Assembly (NCBI GenBank): GCA_902776475.1
Contig: CACYQD010000005.1
Coordinates: forward strand, 62,001 to 126,000
Direction: 5' to 3'
DNA: 64,000 nucleotides
Source: an uncultured Prevotellaceae bacterium
Lineage (GTDB): Bacteria > Bacteroidota > Bacteroidia > Bacteroidales > Bacteroidaceae
Made by a program: the position numbers and the translations under genes. The first letter of the stretch is position 1, and each line of letters opens with the position of its first letter. The notes under the pieces were generated by a model that was not told the origin of the DNA, did not search any database, and saw only the letters and a program-made list of their open reading frames with translations. Below are positions 18,428 to 27,358 of the stretch, in pieces.

Positions 18428-19786
18428 ATGTCGCACCATCAAAACAACAAAGATATGCCGAACAATAATAATAACAAGTCAAACAATCCCCAAATAGAAG
18501 GTCTCGATGTCGTTGACCTCCCAAAAGAGAATTGTATCATCAAAGTCATCGGCGTGGGTGGCGGTGGCGGCAACGCCGTCAACCACATGTACCGTGAGGG
18601 CATCCACGACGTGACCTTCGTCCTCTGCAACACCGACCGTCAGGCACTCAACGACTCACCCGTGCCCGTGCATATCCAGCTCGGCCAGGAAGGTCTTGGC
18701 GCCGGCAACAAGCCTGAGCGCGCACGCAAGGCTGCCGAAGAGAGCGAGGACGCCATCCGCAACATGCTCAACGACGGCACCAAGATGTCGTTCATCACCG
18801 CCGGCATGGGCGGCGGAACCGGCACCGGAGCTGCTCCCGTCATCGCCCGCGTGTCAAAGGAACTGGGCATCCTCACCGTGGGCATCGTGACCATCCCCTT
18901 CCGTTTTGAGGGACCCAACAAGATTGACCAGGCTCTCGACGGTGTCGAGGAGATGGCCAAGCATGTCGATGCGCTGCTCGTGATCAACAACGAGCGCCTG
19001 CGCGAGATCTACCCCGACTACTCCGTGCTCAACGCCTTCGCCAAGGCCGACGACACGCTGAGCATCGCAGCCCGCAGCATCGCCGAGATCATCACCGTCC
19101 ACGGTCTGATCAACCTCGACTTCAACGATGTGCGCACCGTTCTCAAGGACGGTGGCGTCGCCATCATGAGTACAGGCTACGGCGAGGGTGAAGGCCGTGT
19201 GAAGAGCGCCATCCACGACGCCCTCAACTCCCCGCTGCTCAACGACAACGACGTGTTCAACTCCAAGAAGATCCTTCTGAGCATCACCTTCGCCAATGAC
19301 AAGGAGTCCGGCGGTCTGATGATGGAGGAGATGAACGACGTCAACGACTTCATGGCACAGTTTGGCGATGACTTCGAGATCAAATGGGGTCTCGCCGTGG
19401 ATCCCGAACTGGGCAAGAAGGTGAAAGTGACCATCCTCGCCACCGGATTCGGCATCGAGAATGTCGATGGCATGAACAGCCATATCAAGAAGCACACGCA
19501 GGCCGAGGCCGAGTTGGAGGAGCGCCGTGCTGAGAAGGAAGACCGTCGCCGCCGCTATTATGCAGACTCGACGAATACTCCCCACAAGCGCCGCACATAC
19601 ACCTTCCTCTTCAATCAGGACACCCTCGACAACGAGGACGTGATCCTTGCCGTGGAAAGTACGCCGACCTACCGCCGCACCCGCAAGCTGCAGGAAGACA
19701 TCTACCACCTGGCCGCCGGTGACACCAACACCGACAAGAACGAGAACGAGGAAAACGGAGCAGGAAACAACAAGATCGTATTCTAA
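18428..19786 (+). CDS. ftsZ: tubulin-like cell division GTPase FtsZ
   Basis: 452 residues. An N/Q/H-rich leader of about 30 residues precedes the GTPase core (IGVGGGGGNAVNHM; tubulin signature GGGTGTGAAPV near residue 122). The C-terminal part carries LDNEDVILAVESTPTYRRT, a block shared with other Bacteroidetes FtsZ proteins; the usual enterobacterial terminal peptide is not recognisable. A start at the second ATG (18455) is also possible. It is the last division gene of the cluster. Confidence 0.96.
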   Translation: MSHHQNNKDMPNNNNNKSNNPQIEGLDVVDLPKENCIIKVIGVGGGGGNAVNHMYREGIHDVTFVLCNTDRQALNDSPVPVHIQLGQEGLGAGNKPERARKAAEESEDAIRNMLNDGTKMSFITAGMGGGTGTGAAPVIARVSKELGILTVGIVTIPFRFEGPNKIDQALDGVEEMAKHVDALLVINNERLREIYPDYSVLNAFAKADDTLSIAARSIAEIITVHGLINLDFNDVRTVLKDGGVAIMSTGYGEGEGRVKSAIHDALNSPLLNDNDVFNSKKILLSITFANDKESGGLMMEEMNDVNDFMAQFGDDFEIKWGLAVDPELGKKVKVTILATGFGIENVDGMNSHIKKHTQAEAELEERRAEKEDRRRRYYADSTNTPHKRRTYTFLFNQDTLDNEDVILAVESTPTYRRTRKLQEDIYHLAAGDTNTDKNENEENGAGNNKIVF

Positions 19787-19798
19787 ACCATCATCACC

Positions 19799-20248
19799 AT
19801 GACACTCTACGACCAGATCAGCGAGGACATCAAGGCTGCGATGAAAGCCCGCGACAAGGTGCGCCTTGAGACCCTCCGCAACATCAAGAAAGTATTCATC
19901 GAGGCCAAGACCGCCCCGGGAGCCAATGACACGCTCGATGATGCCGACGCCCTGAAAATCATCCAGAAACTGGCCAAGCAGGGCCGCGAGTCAGCCGCCA
20001 CCTTCGCCGAGAAGGGACGCCAGGACCTGGCAGACAGCGAACTGGCACAGGTGGCCGTCATCGAAAGTTATCTTCCGAAGCAACTCAGCGAGGCAGAGAT
20101 CGAGACCGCGGTGAAAGCCATCATCGCCGAGACAGGCGCTGCAGGCATGAAGGACATGGGCAAAGTGATGGGCATCGCCAGCAAGCAACTGGCCGGCAAG
20201 GCCGACGGCCGTGCCATCTCCGTGGTCGTCAAGCGGTTGCTGGCCTGA
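19799..20248 (+). CDS. GatB/YqeY domain protein
   Basis: 149 residues, the full length of stand-alone YqeY proteins. It starts with LYDQISEDIKAAMKARDK and contains the conserved IESYLPKQLSEAEIE segment and GMKDMGKVMG. YqeY proteins resemble the tRNA-binding tail of the GatB subunit of tRNA amidotransferase; their own function is not settled. It lies 12 bases after ftsZ and probably rides on the same transcript. It ends three bases from the convergent recO. Confidence 0.88.
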   Translation: MTLYDQISEDIKAAMKARDKVRLETLRNIKKVFIEAKTAPGANDTLDDADALKIIQKLAKQGRESAATFAEKGRQDLADSELAQVAVIESYLPKQLSEAEIETAVKAIIAETGAAGMKDMGKVMGIASKQLAGKADGRAISVVVKRLLA

Positions 20249-20251
20249 CGC

Positions 20252-20980
20252 TCAGACAAAGAGTTCCTTGAGCACATCAAAAGACTTCAACTGGGGAAAT
20301 CCCGGCACATGAAGTCGGTAATACTCCAAGATCACCTCTGTGCAACGATTGCGCTCCACGCGCGACATGGCACAGAGGTGCATCGTTTTATAGGAAAGCC
20401 GCATGAGCAGTGCGATCTTGGCAGCCTCCTCAGGCGCCAGGAAATGATGGTGCTCGGGCACCTTGTCCGTGAAGGTCGAATTGAGGAGGTCGAAGAAGCG
20501 TCCCTCCTGTGCCCCCTCCGTATTGGGGAAGAAACCGATGAAACGCGAAAGCCGGATCATGAGCACGAGGTGGAAGTTGGAGAAATTGCCCTCCACATTG
20601 TCCAACCACTCCATGCTGAATGCCACAAAGTTGAACAACTGCGGATTGTCCTGCTCATCCCTCGTGGCGTGGCAGAGAAACTCCGCGACGAAGAGACACA
20701 AGGACAACTTGTAGGGGTCGAGCGCCAGCGAAGGTAAGGGCACCGACATACGGATGTCACGCAGCCGTTGCAGTCCCGACTTGATCCTGAAGTCGAAATC
20801 CACCTCCACCAGCGAGAGCGGCATGAACAATTGCTTCCGAATCTTTCCCTTCGACGACCTCGGCACCTTCACCATGAACGAGACCCGCCCCTGTTTCTCC
20901 GTCAACATGTCCACCACCAGTCCGCTGTCTCCGTATTTCACGGTCCGGAGCACAATAGCCCTTGTTCTGGTCATCAACAT
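20252..20980 (-). CDS. recO: DNA recombination/repair protein RecO
   Basis: 242 residues: an N-terminal OB fold (TRAIVLRTVKYGDSGLVVDMLTEKQG) and an alpha-helical C-terminal domain. The zinc-binding cysteine cluster of many RecO proteins is absent, as is common in Bacteroidetes. It works with RecR to load RecA onto SSB-coated DNA. The start may be at 20980 or at the second ATG (20974). Confidence 0.9.
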   Translation of the reverse strand: MLMTRTRAIVLRTVKYGDSGLVVDMLTEKQGRVSFMVKVPRSSKGKIRKQLFMPLSLVEVDFDFRIKSGLQRLRDIRMSVPLPSLALDPYKLSLCLFVAEFLCHATRDEQDNPQLFNFVAFSMEWLDNVEGNFSNFHLVLMIRLSRFIGFFPNTEGAQEGRFFDLLNSTFTDKVPEHHHFLAPEEAAKIALLMRLSYKTMHLCAMSRVERNRCTEVILEYYRLHVPGFPQLKSFDVLKELFV

Positions 20981-21012
20981 GCGGCAAAGCTACATCAAAA
21001 GCGTCGAAAAGC

Positions 21013-21155
21013 CAAAAAAAAGGCAGTGAAAAACAAATTATATCGAAAAAATCCCCCAAAAAGGCGGTGAAAAACAGATTTTAGCGAAAAAATCCCCCAA
21101 AAAAGACGGTGAAAAGCAGATTTTAGCGAAAAAATCCAAAAAAAAGGCGGGAAAA
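21013..21155. repeat. 41/42-base tandem repeat upstream of tRNA-Glu
   Basis: Three full copies and a partial fourth of a unit built from an A-run, GGCGGTGAAAAACAGA, TTTTAGCGAAAAAATCC. The G(G/A)CNG(T/G) cores start at 21022, 21063, 21105 and 21146 (steps of 41, 42 and 41), about four helical turns, with A-tracts in phase. It ends directly at the -33 element of the tRNA promoter, so a curved-DNA upstream activating role is possible. No gene is seen. Confidence 0.8.
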
Positions 21156-21187
21156 TTTGCAAGAATGACGGAAAAGCAATACCTTTG
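21156..21187 (+). promoter_or_regulatory. tRNA-Glu/rpsT promoter
   Basis: TTTG at 21156-21159, 20 bases, TACCTTTG at 21180-21187: a perfect match to the Bacteroidetes consensus, 20 bases before the tRNA. Confidence 0.85.
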
Positions 21188-21207
21188 CATCCGCAATTCA
21201 AGTCAAC

Positions 21208-21279
21208 GGTCCATTCGTCTATCGGTTAGGACGAGAGATTTTCATTCTCTAAAGAGCAGTTCGACTCTGCTATGGACTG
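21208..21279 (+). tRNA. tRNA-Glu (TTC)
   Basis: A full cloverleaf can be folded: 7-bp acceptor (GGTCCAT/ATGGACT, first pair G-U), D arm, anticodon stem AGAGA/TCTCT with loop TTTTCAT giving anticodon TTC, T arm AGCAG/CTGCT with loop TTCGACT. The CCA end is not encoded. Confidence 0.93.
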
Positions 21280-21309
21280 CAAGATCAATAAAATAGTAGA
21301 TATAAAGAG

Positions 21310-21564
21310 ATGGCAAACCACAAATCATCAATCAAAAGAATCCGTCAGGACAAAAAAAAGCAACTCCACAACAAGTATTATGCAAAGACCATGCGTAATG
21401 CCGTTCGCAAATTACGTGCCATGACCAACAAGGAGGAGGCTGTGAAGCTTTATCCCAGTGTTGAGAAAATGCTTGACAAATTGGCTAAGACCAACATCAT
21501 CCACAAGAACAAGGCTGCCAATTTGAAGTCAAGTCTTTCCCGTCAGATCAACGGCATGGCCTAA
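21310..21564 (+). CDS. rpsT: 30S ribosomal protein S20
   Basis: 84 residues, basic, with the family start [17 protein letters not shown] and the alanine/lysine-rich helix end [15 protein letters not shown]. It binds 16S rRNA. It is the only protein gene between the tRNA promoter and a strong terminator, so tRNA-Glu and rpsT probably share one transcript. Confidence 0.97.
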   Translation: MANHKSSIKRIRQDKKKQLHNKYYAKTMRNAVRKLRAMTNKEEAVKLYPSVEKMLDKLAKTNIIHKNKAANLKSSLSRQINGMA

Positions 21565-21589
21565 GTCCAGGCGATGAAATACAACGGAA

Positions 21590-21620
21590 GGCTGCAACAT
21601 GAGTTGCAGCCTTTTCGCTT
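21590..21620 (+). terminator. Rho-independent terminator after rpsT
   Basis: Perfect 9-bp stem GGCTGCAAC/GTTGCAGCC with an ATGA loop, followed by TTTTCGCTTTT. Confidence 0.9.
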
Positions 21621-21663
21621 TTGGGGGAAAAGAGGATTTTACTCTTGCGAGCGGCAAGGGCTT

Positions 21664-21838
21664 TAAGGGCCTAGGATCCCTAGGAGGCCTAGAATCCCTA
21701 GGATCTCTAGAATTCCCAGGATCCCTAGAGGACCTAGTATCCCTAGAGGGACTAGCATCCCTAGAGGGCATAGTATCCCTAGGGGGCCTAGTGCCCCTAG
21801 GGTCTCTAAGGACTCTAAGGACTTTAAAGACTTTAAAG
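21664..21838. repeat. 9-base tandem array, CTAG/TTAA-centred units
   Basis: The dinucleotide TA falls at exact 9-base steps from 21672 to 21834 (19 units; one has CA). The unit is roughly TCCCTAGGA in the left and centre and drifts to ACTTTAAAG at the right end. Each unit is nearly palindromic about the TA. In translation this gives a monotonous G/S/L or K/S/L peptide, but no credible gene. A second array of the same class lies at 62428-62501. Confidence 0.9.
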
Positions 21839-21865
21839 ATGGGGGCGGGCGCCAGGTGAGGGCTT

Positions 21866-21888
21866 GAGACGCCACAATGTGACGTCTC
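21866..21888. repeat. dispersed hairpin element, copy 1
   Basis: GAGACGCCAC, three-base loop AAT, GTGACGTCTC. Two further copies occur at 32941 and 49228 with different loops. It is preceded by GGTGAGGG, the tail of the CCTCTCCC/GGGAGAGG repeat that precedes the other copies too. Confidence 0.8.
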
Positions 21889-21998
21889 TGCGGGGTTGTG
21901 AGAAAGGGGGTTGAGGAGGCATTTTTGAGGGCGGTTTTTTCGTGGTTTTTTAGTGTTTTTTAATGCCATTTTTATTTCTGAATGTGGGTATTTTTTTG

Positions 21999-22006
21999 TA
22001 TCTTTG
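21999..22006 (+). promoter_or_regulatory. gyrB promoter -7 element
   Basis: TATCTTTG followed by C matches TAnnTTTG, 24 bases before the gyrB ATG. TTTC at 21975 sits at the -33 distance. The 466-base rpsT-gyrB gap otherwise holds only the terminator and repeats listed here. Confidence 0.75.
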
Positions 22007-22030
22007 CACTCTATAAACCAGAAGACAAAA

Positions 22031-24001
22031 ATGTCAGAAATTCAGAATCCAGAAAGCAACTATTCTGCCAAAAACATCCAGGTGCTCGAAGGTCTTGAGG
22101 CCGTCAGGAAGCGCCCTGCGATGTATATCGGCGACATCAGTGAGAAAGGCCTTCACCATCTGGTGAACGAGACAGTAGACAACTCCATCGACGAAGCTAT
22201 GGCCGGTTATTGCACCCATATCGAGGTGACCATCAACGAGGACAACTCCATCACGGTGCAGGACAACGGCCGCGGCATCCCCGTCGATGAGCACAAGAAA
22301 CTCCACAAGTCAGCCCTTGAGGTGGTGATGACCGTACTTCATGCAGGAGGCAAGTTCGACAAAGGCTCCTACAAGGTGAGCGGTGGTCTCCATGGCGTCG
22401 GTGTCAGCTGTGTCAACGCGCTGTCCTCCCACATGATGTCGCAGGTGTTCCGCGACGGCAAGATCTATCAGCAGGAATACGAGAAGGGCAAGCCCCTCTA
22501 CCCCGTCAAAGTGGTGGGGGAGACCGACCGCCAGGGTACCCGCCAGCAGTTCTGGCCCGACAAGACCATTTTCACCACGACAGAGTATCAATATGACATC
22601 ATCGCCCGTCGCATGCGCGAGCTGGCCTATCTGAATGCCGGCATCACGATCATCCTCACCGACCTCCGTCCCGACGAGAACGGCAACATCCGTCAGGAGC
22701 AGTTCCACGCCAAGGATGGTCTGAAGGCATTTGTCCGTTTCATCGACCGTCACCGCACGCATCTCTTCGACGATGTCATCTATTTGAAGACCGAGAAGCA
22801 AGGTATTCCCATCGAGGTGGCCGTGATGTACAACACCGACTATTCAGAGAATATCCATTCCTATGTCAACAACATCAACACGATAGAGGGCGGTACCCAT
22901 CTGCAGGGCTTCCGCATGGCGCTGACCCGCACGCTGAAGAAGTATGCCGACAGCGACCCCATCATTTCCAAGCAGATAGAGAAAGCCAAGATTGAGATTA
23001 CCGGTGAAGACTTCCGCGAGGGACTCACCGCCGTGATCTCCATCAAGGTGGCCGAACCCCAGTTTGAGGGTCAGACGAAGACGAAGTTGGGCAACAGCGA
23101 GGTTGCCGGAGCCGTCCAACAGGCTGTCGGTGAAGCTCTTGCCAACTACCTGGAGGAGCACCCCAAGGAAGCGAAGCAGATCTGCGACAAGGTGGTGCTT
23201 GCAGCCACGGCCCGCATCGCTGCCCGCAAGGCCCGCGAGAGTGTCCAGCGCAAGAACGTCATGTCGGGCGGTGGACTTCCCGGCAAGTTGGCCGACTGTT
23301 CCAACAAAGACCCGAAGGATTGTGAGATTTTCCTCGTCGAGGGAGACTCCGCAGGCGGATCCGCCAAACAAGGCCGCGACCGCTACACCCAGGCCATTCT
23401 GCCTTTGCGCGGCAAGATTCTCAATGTGGAGAAAGTGATGTGGCACAAAGTGTTTGAGAGTGAGTCGGTGATGAACATCATCCAGAGCATCGGCGTGCGT
23501 TTTGGCGTTGAAGGCGAAGGAGACAAGGAAGCCAACATCGACAAATTGCGCTACGACAAGATCATCATCATGACCGATGCCGACGTCGATGGTTCTCACA
23601 TCGACACCCTCATCATGACCCTCTTCTACCGTTTCATGCCGAAGGTGATCCAGGAGGGCCATCTCTACATCGCCACGCCACCGCTTTACCTCTGCACCTA
23701 TAAGAACAAGGTGAAGGAGTATTGCTACAGTGACCAGCAGCGCCAGGCCTTCCTCGACAAATACGGCAACGGAGTGGAAGGCACCAGCATCCACACCCAG
23801 CGCTACAAAGGTTTGGGTGAGATGAACCCTGAGCAGTTGTGGGAGACCACCATGAATCCGCAGACCCGCCTGCTCAAGCAGGTGAGCATCGAGAATGCCG
23901 CCGAGGCCGACGAGATCTTCTCCATGCTGATGGGAGATGACGTGGAACCCCGCCGTGAGTTCATCGAGGCCAACGCTACCTACGCCAACATCGACGCCTA
24001 A
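22031..24001 (+). CDS. gyrB: DNA gyrase subunit B
   Basis: 656 residues from the ATG at 22031; a longer reading to 21953 crosses the promoter. GHKL ATPase motifs (NETVDNSIDEAMAG near 40, DNGRGIPVD near 77, GGLHGVGVSCVNAL near 120), the transducer domain, and the TOPRIM domain (EGDSAGGSAKQGRDR, TDADVDGSHI) are complete. The C-terminal YKGLGEMNPEQLWETTM block is typical of GyrB; ParE cannot be fully excluded by eye. It supercoils DNA with GyrA. Confidence 0.93.
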   Translation: MSEIQNPESNYSAKNIQVLEGLEAVRKRPAMYIGDISEKGLHHLVNETVDNSIDEAMAGYCTHIEVTINEDNSITVQDNGRGIPVDEHKKLHKSALEVVMTVLHAGGKFDKGSYKVSGGLHGVGVSCVNALSSHMMSQVFRDGKIYQQEYEKGKPLYPVKVVGETDRQGTRQQFWPDKTIFTTTEYQYDIIARRMRELAYLNAGITIILTDLRPDENGNIRQEQFHAKDGLKAFVRFIDRHRTHLFDDVIYLKTEKQGIPIEVAVMYNTDYSENIHSYVNNINTIEGGTHLQGFRMALTRTLKKYADSDPIISKQIEKAKIEITGEDFREGLTAVISIKVAEPQFEGQTKTKLGNSEVAGAVQQAVGEALANYLEEHPKEAKQICDKVVLAATARIAARKARESVQRKNVMSGGGLPGKLADCSNKDPKDCEIFLVEGDSAGGSAKQGRDRYTQAILPLRGKILNVEKVMWHKVFESESVMNIIQSIGVRFGVEGEGDKEANIDKLRYDKIIIMTDADVDGSHIDTLIMTLFYRFMPKVIQEGHLYIATPPLYLCTYKNKVKEYCYSDQQRQAFLDKYGNGVEGTSIHTQRYKGLGEMNPEQLWETTMNPQTRLLKQVSIENAAEADEIFSMLMGDDVEPRREFIEANATYANIDA

Positions 24002-24022
24002 GAAATATCTAATTGATTTATC

Positions 24023-24052
24023 CACGGATGCCGCGAAGGCATCCGTGTTTTT
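24023..24052 (+). terminator. Rho-independent terminator after gyrB
   Basis: 10-bp perfect stem CACGGATGCC/GGCATCCGTG with a five-base loop, then a run of five T. It lies 21 bases after the gyrB stop. Confidence 0.9.
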
Positions 24053-24072
24053 AATTTCAGAAAACCACAGCC

Positions 24073-26463
24073 ATGAGAAAAATCGTTCACATCTTGCTTT
24101 TGACAACATTCCTGAGTGCCCATGCCCAGCAGCAACTGCCCATGCAACTATGGTATGACCATCCTGCAGATTATTTTGAGGAGACCCTGCCCATCGGCAA
24201 TGGCAAGATCGGAGCCTGTATCTCTGGCGGAGTGGCCGACAACACCATCTACCTCAACGACATCACCTTCTGGACCGGCAAACCCGTCGATCCCAACCTC
24301 GATGCGGGAGCGAGTCAATGGATACCCAAGATCAGGGAAGCCCTCTTCCGTGAGGACTACGCCCTCGCCGACAGTCTCCAGCTCCGCGTGCAAGGTCCCA
24401 ACTCCCAGTTCTACCAGCCTTTAGGCACCTTCCATATCCTCGATGACAACGGCACACCCGTGAGCGACTACCGCCGCACACTCGACCTCGACCGAGCCGT
24501 CTGCACCGACCGCTACGCCCAAGGCAAATGTCTGATTACCAGAGAGTATTTCGCCTCCAACCCCGACAAGATGATTGCCATGCGCATCCGTTGCAATGGC
24601 GGCCGCAACATCAACTGCCGTTTGCTGCTCACCTCACAGGTTCCCCACAGCGTGAAGGCCAAGGCCAACGGACAGCTCATCATGACCGGCCATGCCATCG
24701 GTGATGAGAAAGACAACATCCACTACTGCTGCATGATGTGGGCTCAGTCGAGCGACGGACAGCTCACTGCCGCCGACTCCGTCGTCACCGTCCGCGATGC
24801 CTCAGACCTCACCATCTATTTCGTCAACGAGACCAGTTTCAATGGCGCCGACCATCATCCCGTCGAAGCCGGAGCACCCTATCTGGAGAGAGCCACCGAC
24901 GAGATCTGGCATCTCGTCAACTACAGCTACGACCAGTTGCTCAACCGCCATGTGGCTGACTATGACCACTATTTCAACCGCGTCAAACTCAACCTCGGTG
25001 ATGCCTTCCAGTCGCAGGAGGACCTGCACATCCCCACCGACTCCCTGTTGAAACGCTATACCGACAATGGCGGCGACAGCCGTTTCCTGGAGACCCTGTA
25101 TTTCCAATACGGCCGTTACCTGCTCATTTCCTGCAGCCGCACGCCCAGCGTGCCGGCCAACCTCCAAGGGTTGTGGACCCCCCACCGCTTCTCCCCCTGG
25201 CGCGGCAACTACACCGTGAACATCAACCTGGAAGAGAACTACTGGCCTGCTGAAGTGGCCAACCTCAGTGAGATGGCCACTCCCCTGTGGGGATTCATGC
25301 AGTCGCTGGCCACCAACGGCAGTCATGTGGCCCGCAACTACTACGGCATCCAACGCGGATGGTGCTCCAGTCACAACAGCGACATCTGGGCCATGGCCAA
25401 TCCTGTGGGAGAGAAACGGGAGAGTCCGGAATGGAGCAACTGGAACCTTGGTGGAGCCTGGCTTTCGCAGGCCCTCTGGGAACACTACCGCTACACCCTC
25501 GACAAGCAGTTTCTCACCGACACGGCCTACCCTCTTCTGCGCGGCGCCGCCGAGTTCTGTCTTGACTGGCTCATCGACAACCCCAAATCTCCGGGCACGC
25601 TGATCACCGCTCCGAGCACCTCGCCCGAGAATGAGTACAAGACCCCTGCGGGCTATCATGGCACGACCTGCTACGGCGGTACGGCCGACCTCGCCATCAT
25701 CCGCGAACTGTTGCAGAACACGCTGGCCGCCGGCCGTCTGGTAGGAGAAAGCAAGGCCTTCCTGTCCAACCTTGAGTCACACCTCAAACGGTTGCATCCC
25801 TACACCATCGGCCATGAGGGAGACATCAACGAGTGGTATTACGACTGGGACGACTGGGACCCCCAGCATCGTCATCAGTCACACCTCATCGGCCTATATC
25901 CCGGTCATCAGATCACGGTCGACGGGACAACCAGCCTTGCCAAGGCCGCCCGCAAGAGTTTGGAAATCAAGGGTGATAAGACCACGGGATGGAGTACAGG
26001 ATGGCGCATCAACCTCTGGGCCCGCCTTCATGACGGCGAACAAGCCTACCATCTCTACCGCAAGTTGCTGACCTACGTCTCACCCGACGGCTATAAAGGC
26101 AGCGACCGCCGACGTTCCGGCGGCACCTATCCGAATCTTTTCGATGCCCACCCCCCATTCCAGATTGACGGCAACTTCGGTGGCACCGCTGGTGTCTGCG
26201 AGATGCTCCTTCAAGGCGATGAAAATCAACTGATGCTGTTGCCTGCCCTCCCGTCCGTATGGTCAGAAGGCAGTGTCAAGGGATTGTGTGCCCGTGGCGG
26301 CCACACAGTAGATATCATCTGGCGCGACGGCGGCAGTGATGTGGAAGCCGTCATCCACAGCAAGGCAGGTGGCAAACTTCAAGTCATCTGCCAAGGAAAA
26401 GTCAAGAAAATCACGTTGAAGAAAGGCGGATCCACAAAGATCCAGTTTGGCGGAAAGTCCTGA
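24073..26463 (+). CDS. glycoside hydrolase family 95, probable alpha-L-fucosidase
   Basis: 796 residues with a signal peptide (MRKIVHILLLTTFLSAHAQ). The start WYDHPADYFEETLPIGNGKIGA and ITFWTGKPVDPN are hallmarks of GH95. The family's catalytic elements can be matched: NxN in VNINLEENYWPAE, the acid in APSTSPENEY, and the D of QIDGNFGGTAG. GH95 enzymes invert and cut alpha-1,2-fucosyl or alpha-L-galactosyl residues from host or plant glycans; the substrate cannot be decided here. It should be periplasmic or surface-exposed. It stands alone, convergent with an AraC regulator. Confidence 0.9.
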   Translation: MRKIVHILLLTTFLSAHAQQQLPMQLWYDHPADYFEETLPIGNGKIGACISGGVADNTIYLNDITFWTGKPVDPNLDAGASQWIPKIREALFREDYALADSLQLRVQGPNSQFYQPLGTFHILDDNGTPVSDYRRTLDLDRAVCTDRYAQGKCLITREYFASNPDKMIAMRIRCNGGRNINCRLLLTSQVPHSVKAKANGQLIMTGHAIGDEKDNIHYCCMMWAQSSDGQLTAADSVVTVRDASDLTIYFVNETSFNGADHHPVEAGAPYLERATDEIWHLVNYSYDQLLNRHVADYDHYFNRVKLNLGDAFQSQEDLHIPTDSLLKRYTDNGGDSRFLETLYFQYGRYLLISCSRTPSVPANLQGLWTPHRFSPWRGNYTVNINLEENYWPAEVANLSEMATPLWGFMQSLATNGSHVARNYYGIQRGWCSSHNSDIWAMANPVGEKRESPEWSNWNLGGAWLSQALWEHYRYTLDKQFLTDTAYPLLRGAAEFCLDWLIDNPKSPGTLITAPSTSPENEYKTPAGYHGTTCYGGTADLAIIRELLQNTLAAGRLVGESKAFLSNLESHLKRLHPYTIGHEGDINEWYYDWDDWDPQHRHQSHLIGLYPGHQITVDGTTSLAKAARKSLEIKGDKTTGWSTGWRINLWARLHDGEQAYHLYRKLLTYVSPDGYKGSDRRRSGGTYPNLFDAHPPFQIDGNFGGTAGVCEMLLQGDENQLMLLPALPSVWSEGSVKGLCARGGHTVDIIWRDGGSDVEAVIHSKAGGKLQVICQGKVKKITLKKGGSTKIQFGGKS

Positions 26464-26479
26464 TTTCCACCCTTTTTGC

Positions 26480-27358
26480 TCACGACCGGCGGTATTTCGT
26501 AGGCGGCATGCCGACATGCTCCTTGAAATACTTGCCGAGAAACGACTGGTTGGGGAAGTTCAGCGTCTGCGCGATTTGTTTGATGCTCATGGTGGAGTTT
26601 TTGAGGAGCACCCTGATTTCCAGCGACACGTAATGGTCTATCCAGTCATTGGGTGTGCGCTTGCTCACCTGTTTGACGGTCTCTGAAAGATATTTCGGGG
26701 TGATGCACATCTGCTGTGCATACCATCCCACCCTTCGCTCCTGTCTGAAATGCACCTTGACGAGTGCGATGAACTTCGTGAAGATGGCGTCCGCCCGTGT
26801 CCGCTTGGGAGCGATGACCTGCGCCTGGTAGATCTCGTTGCCGATGTCATAGATCATCGCTTTCAGGAGCGACATGGTCAGTTGTTTCCTGAAATGATGC
26901 TCTTTGTCATCCACCCTGAGTCTGATATTGTTGAAATACGACATGAAGACCTCCGCCTTCTCCTGTTTCAAGTTGAACACAGGTCTGGAATAAGCCAGCA
27001 GGAAAAGTTGTGAGATCTCGTGTACCTCCTTGATGATCTCGGCAAAGAAATCGATGGAACTCATAATGGCCACGCCCTTGCAGTCAGGGCTGAACATATA
27101 GTTGCCGATCACCTGTCCTTCATTGACGATGATGACATCGTTTTTGTGCACCATGTACTCCTTGGTGTCGACCGTGTATTGGGCGCTGCCCTCGAGACAC
27201 ATGGCGACGAAGAGACACCCGACACGCCTGGGTTCGGTGGAGAGAGGCACCATATCGAAACTGTCGAACAAGACCAGGTCATCGTCGATAAAAGAGCTGT
27301 CACCCAGTGTATGTTTGGCATTCTGCGTGGTAATGTCCATATTGGTAGAAGGTTTCAT
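26480..27358 (-). CDS. AraC-family transcriptional regulator
   Basis: 292 residues from 27358 (a second ATG at 27340 is possible). An N-terminal cupin-like sensing region (CLEGSAQYTVDTKEYMVHKNDVIIVNEGQ) precedes the two-helix-turn-helix AraC domain in the last ~100 residues, with ISIKQIAQTLNFPNQSFLGKYFKEHVG-like elements. The ATG overlaps the stop of the DUF3109 gene by one base, so translation is coupled. The longer frame to 27580 is the antisense of that neighbour. The target genes are not evident; the convergent GH95 gene is a candidate. Confidence 0.88.
   Translation of the reverse strand: MKPSTNMDITTQNAKHTLGDSSFIDDDLVLFDSFDMVPLSTEPRRVGCLFVAMCLEGSAQYTVDTKEYMVHKNDVIIVNEGQVIGNYMFSPDCKGVAIMSSIDFFAEIIKEVHEISQLFLLAYSRPVFNLKQEKAEVFMSYFNNIRLRVDDKEHHFRKQLTMSLLKAMIYDIGNEIYQAQVIAPKRTRADAIFTKFIALVKVHFRQERRVGWYAQQMCITPKYLSETVKQVSKRTPNDWIDHYVSLEIRVLLKNSTMSIKQIAQTLNFPNQSFLGKYFKEHVGMPPTKYRRS

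Noticed and set aside
21013-21155. Possible CRISPR array
   Set aside because: Direct tandem of 41/42 bases without unique spacers; no cas genes.
21599-21875. 86- and 70-residue frames with G-S-L or L-G-I repeats
   Set aside because: Simple translation of the 9-base array; both strands are open because the period is a multiple of three.
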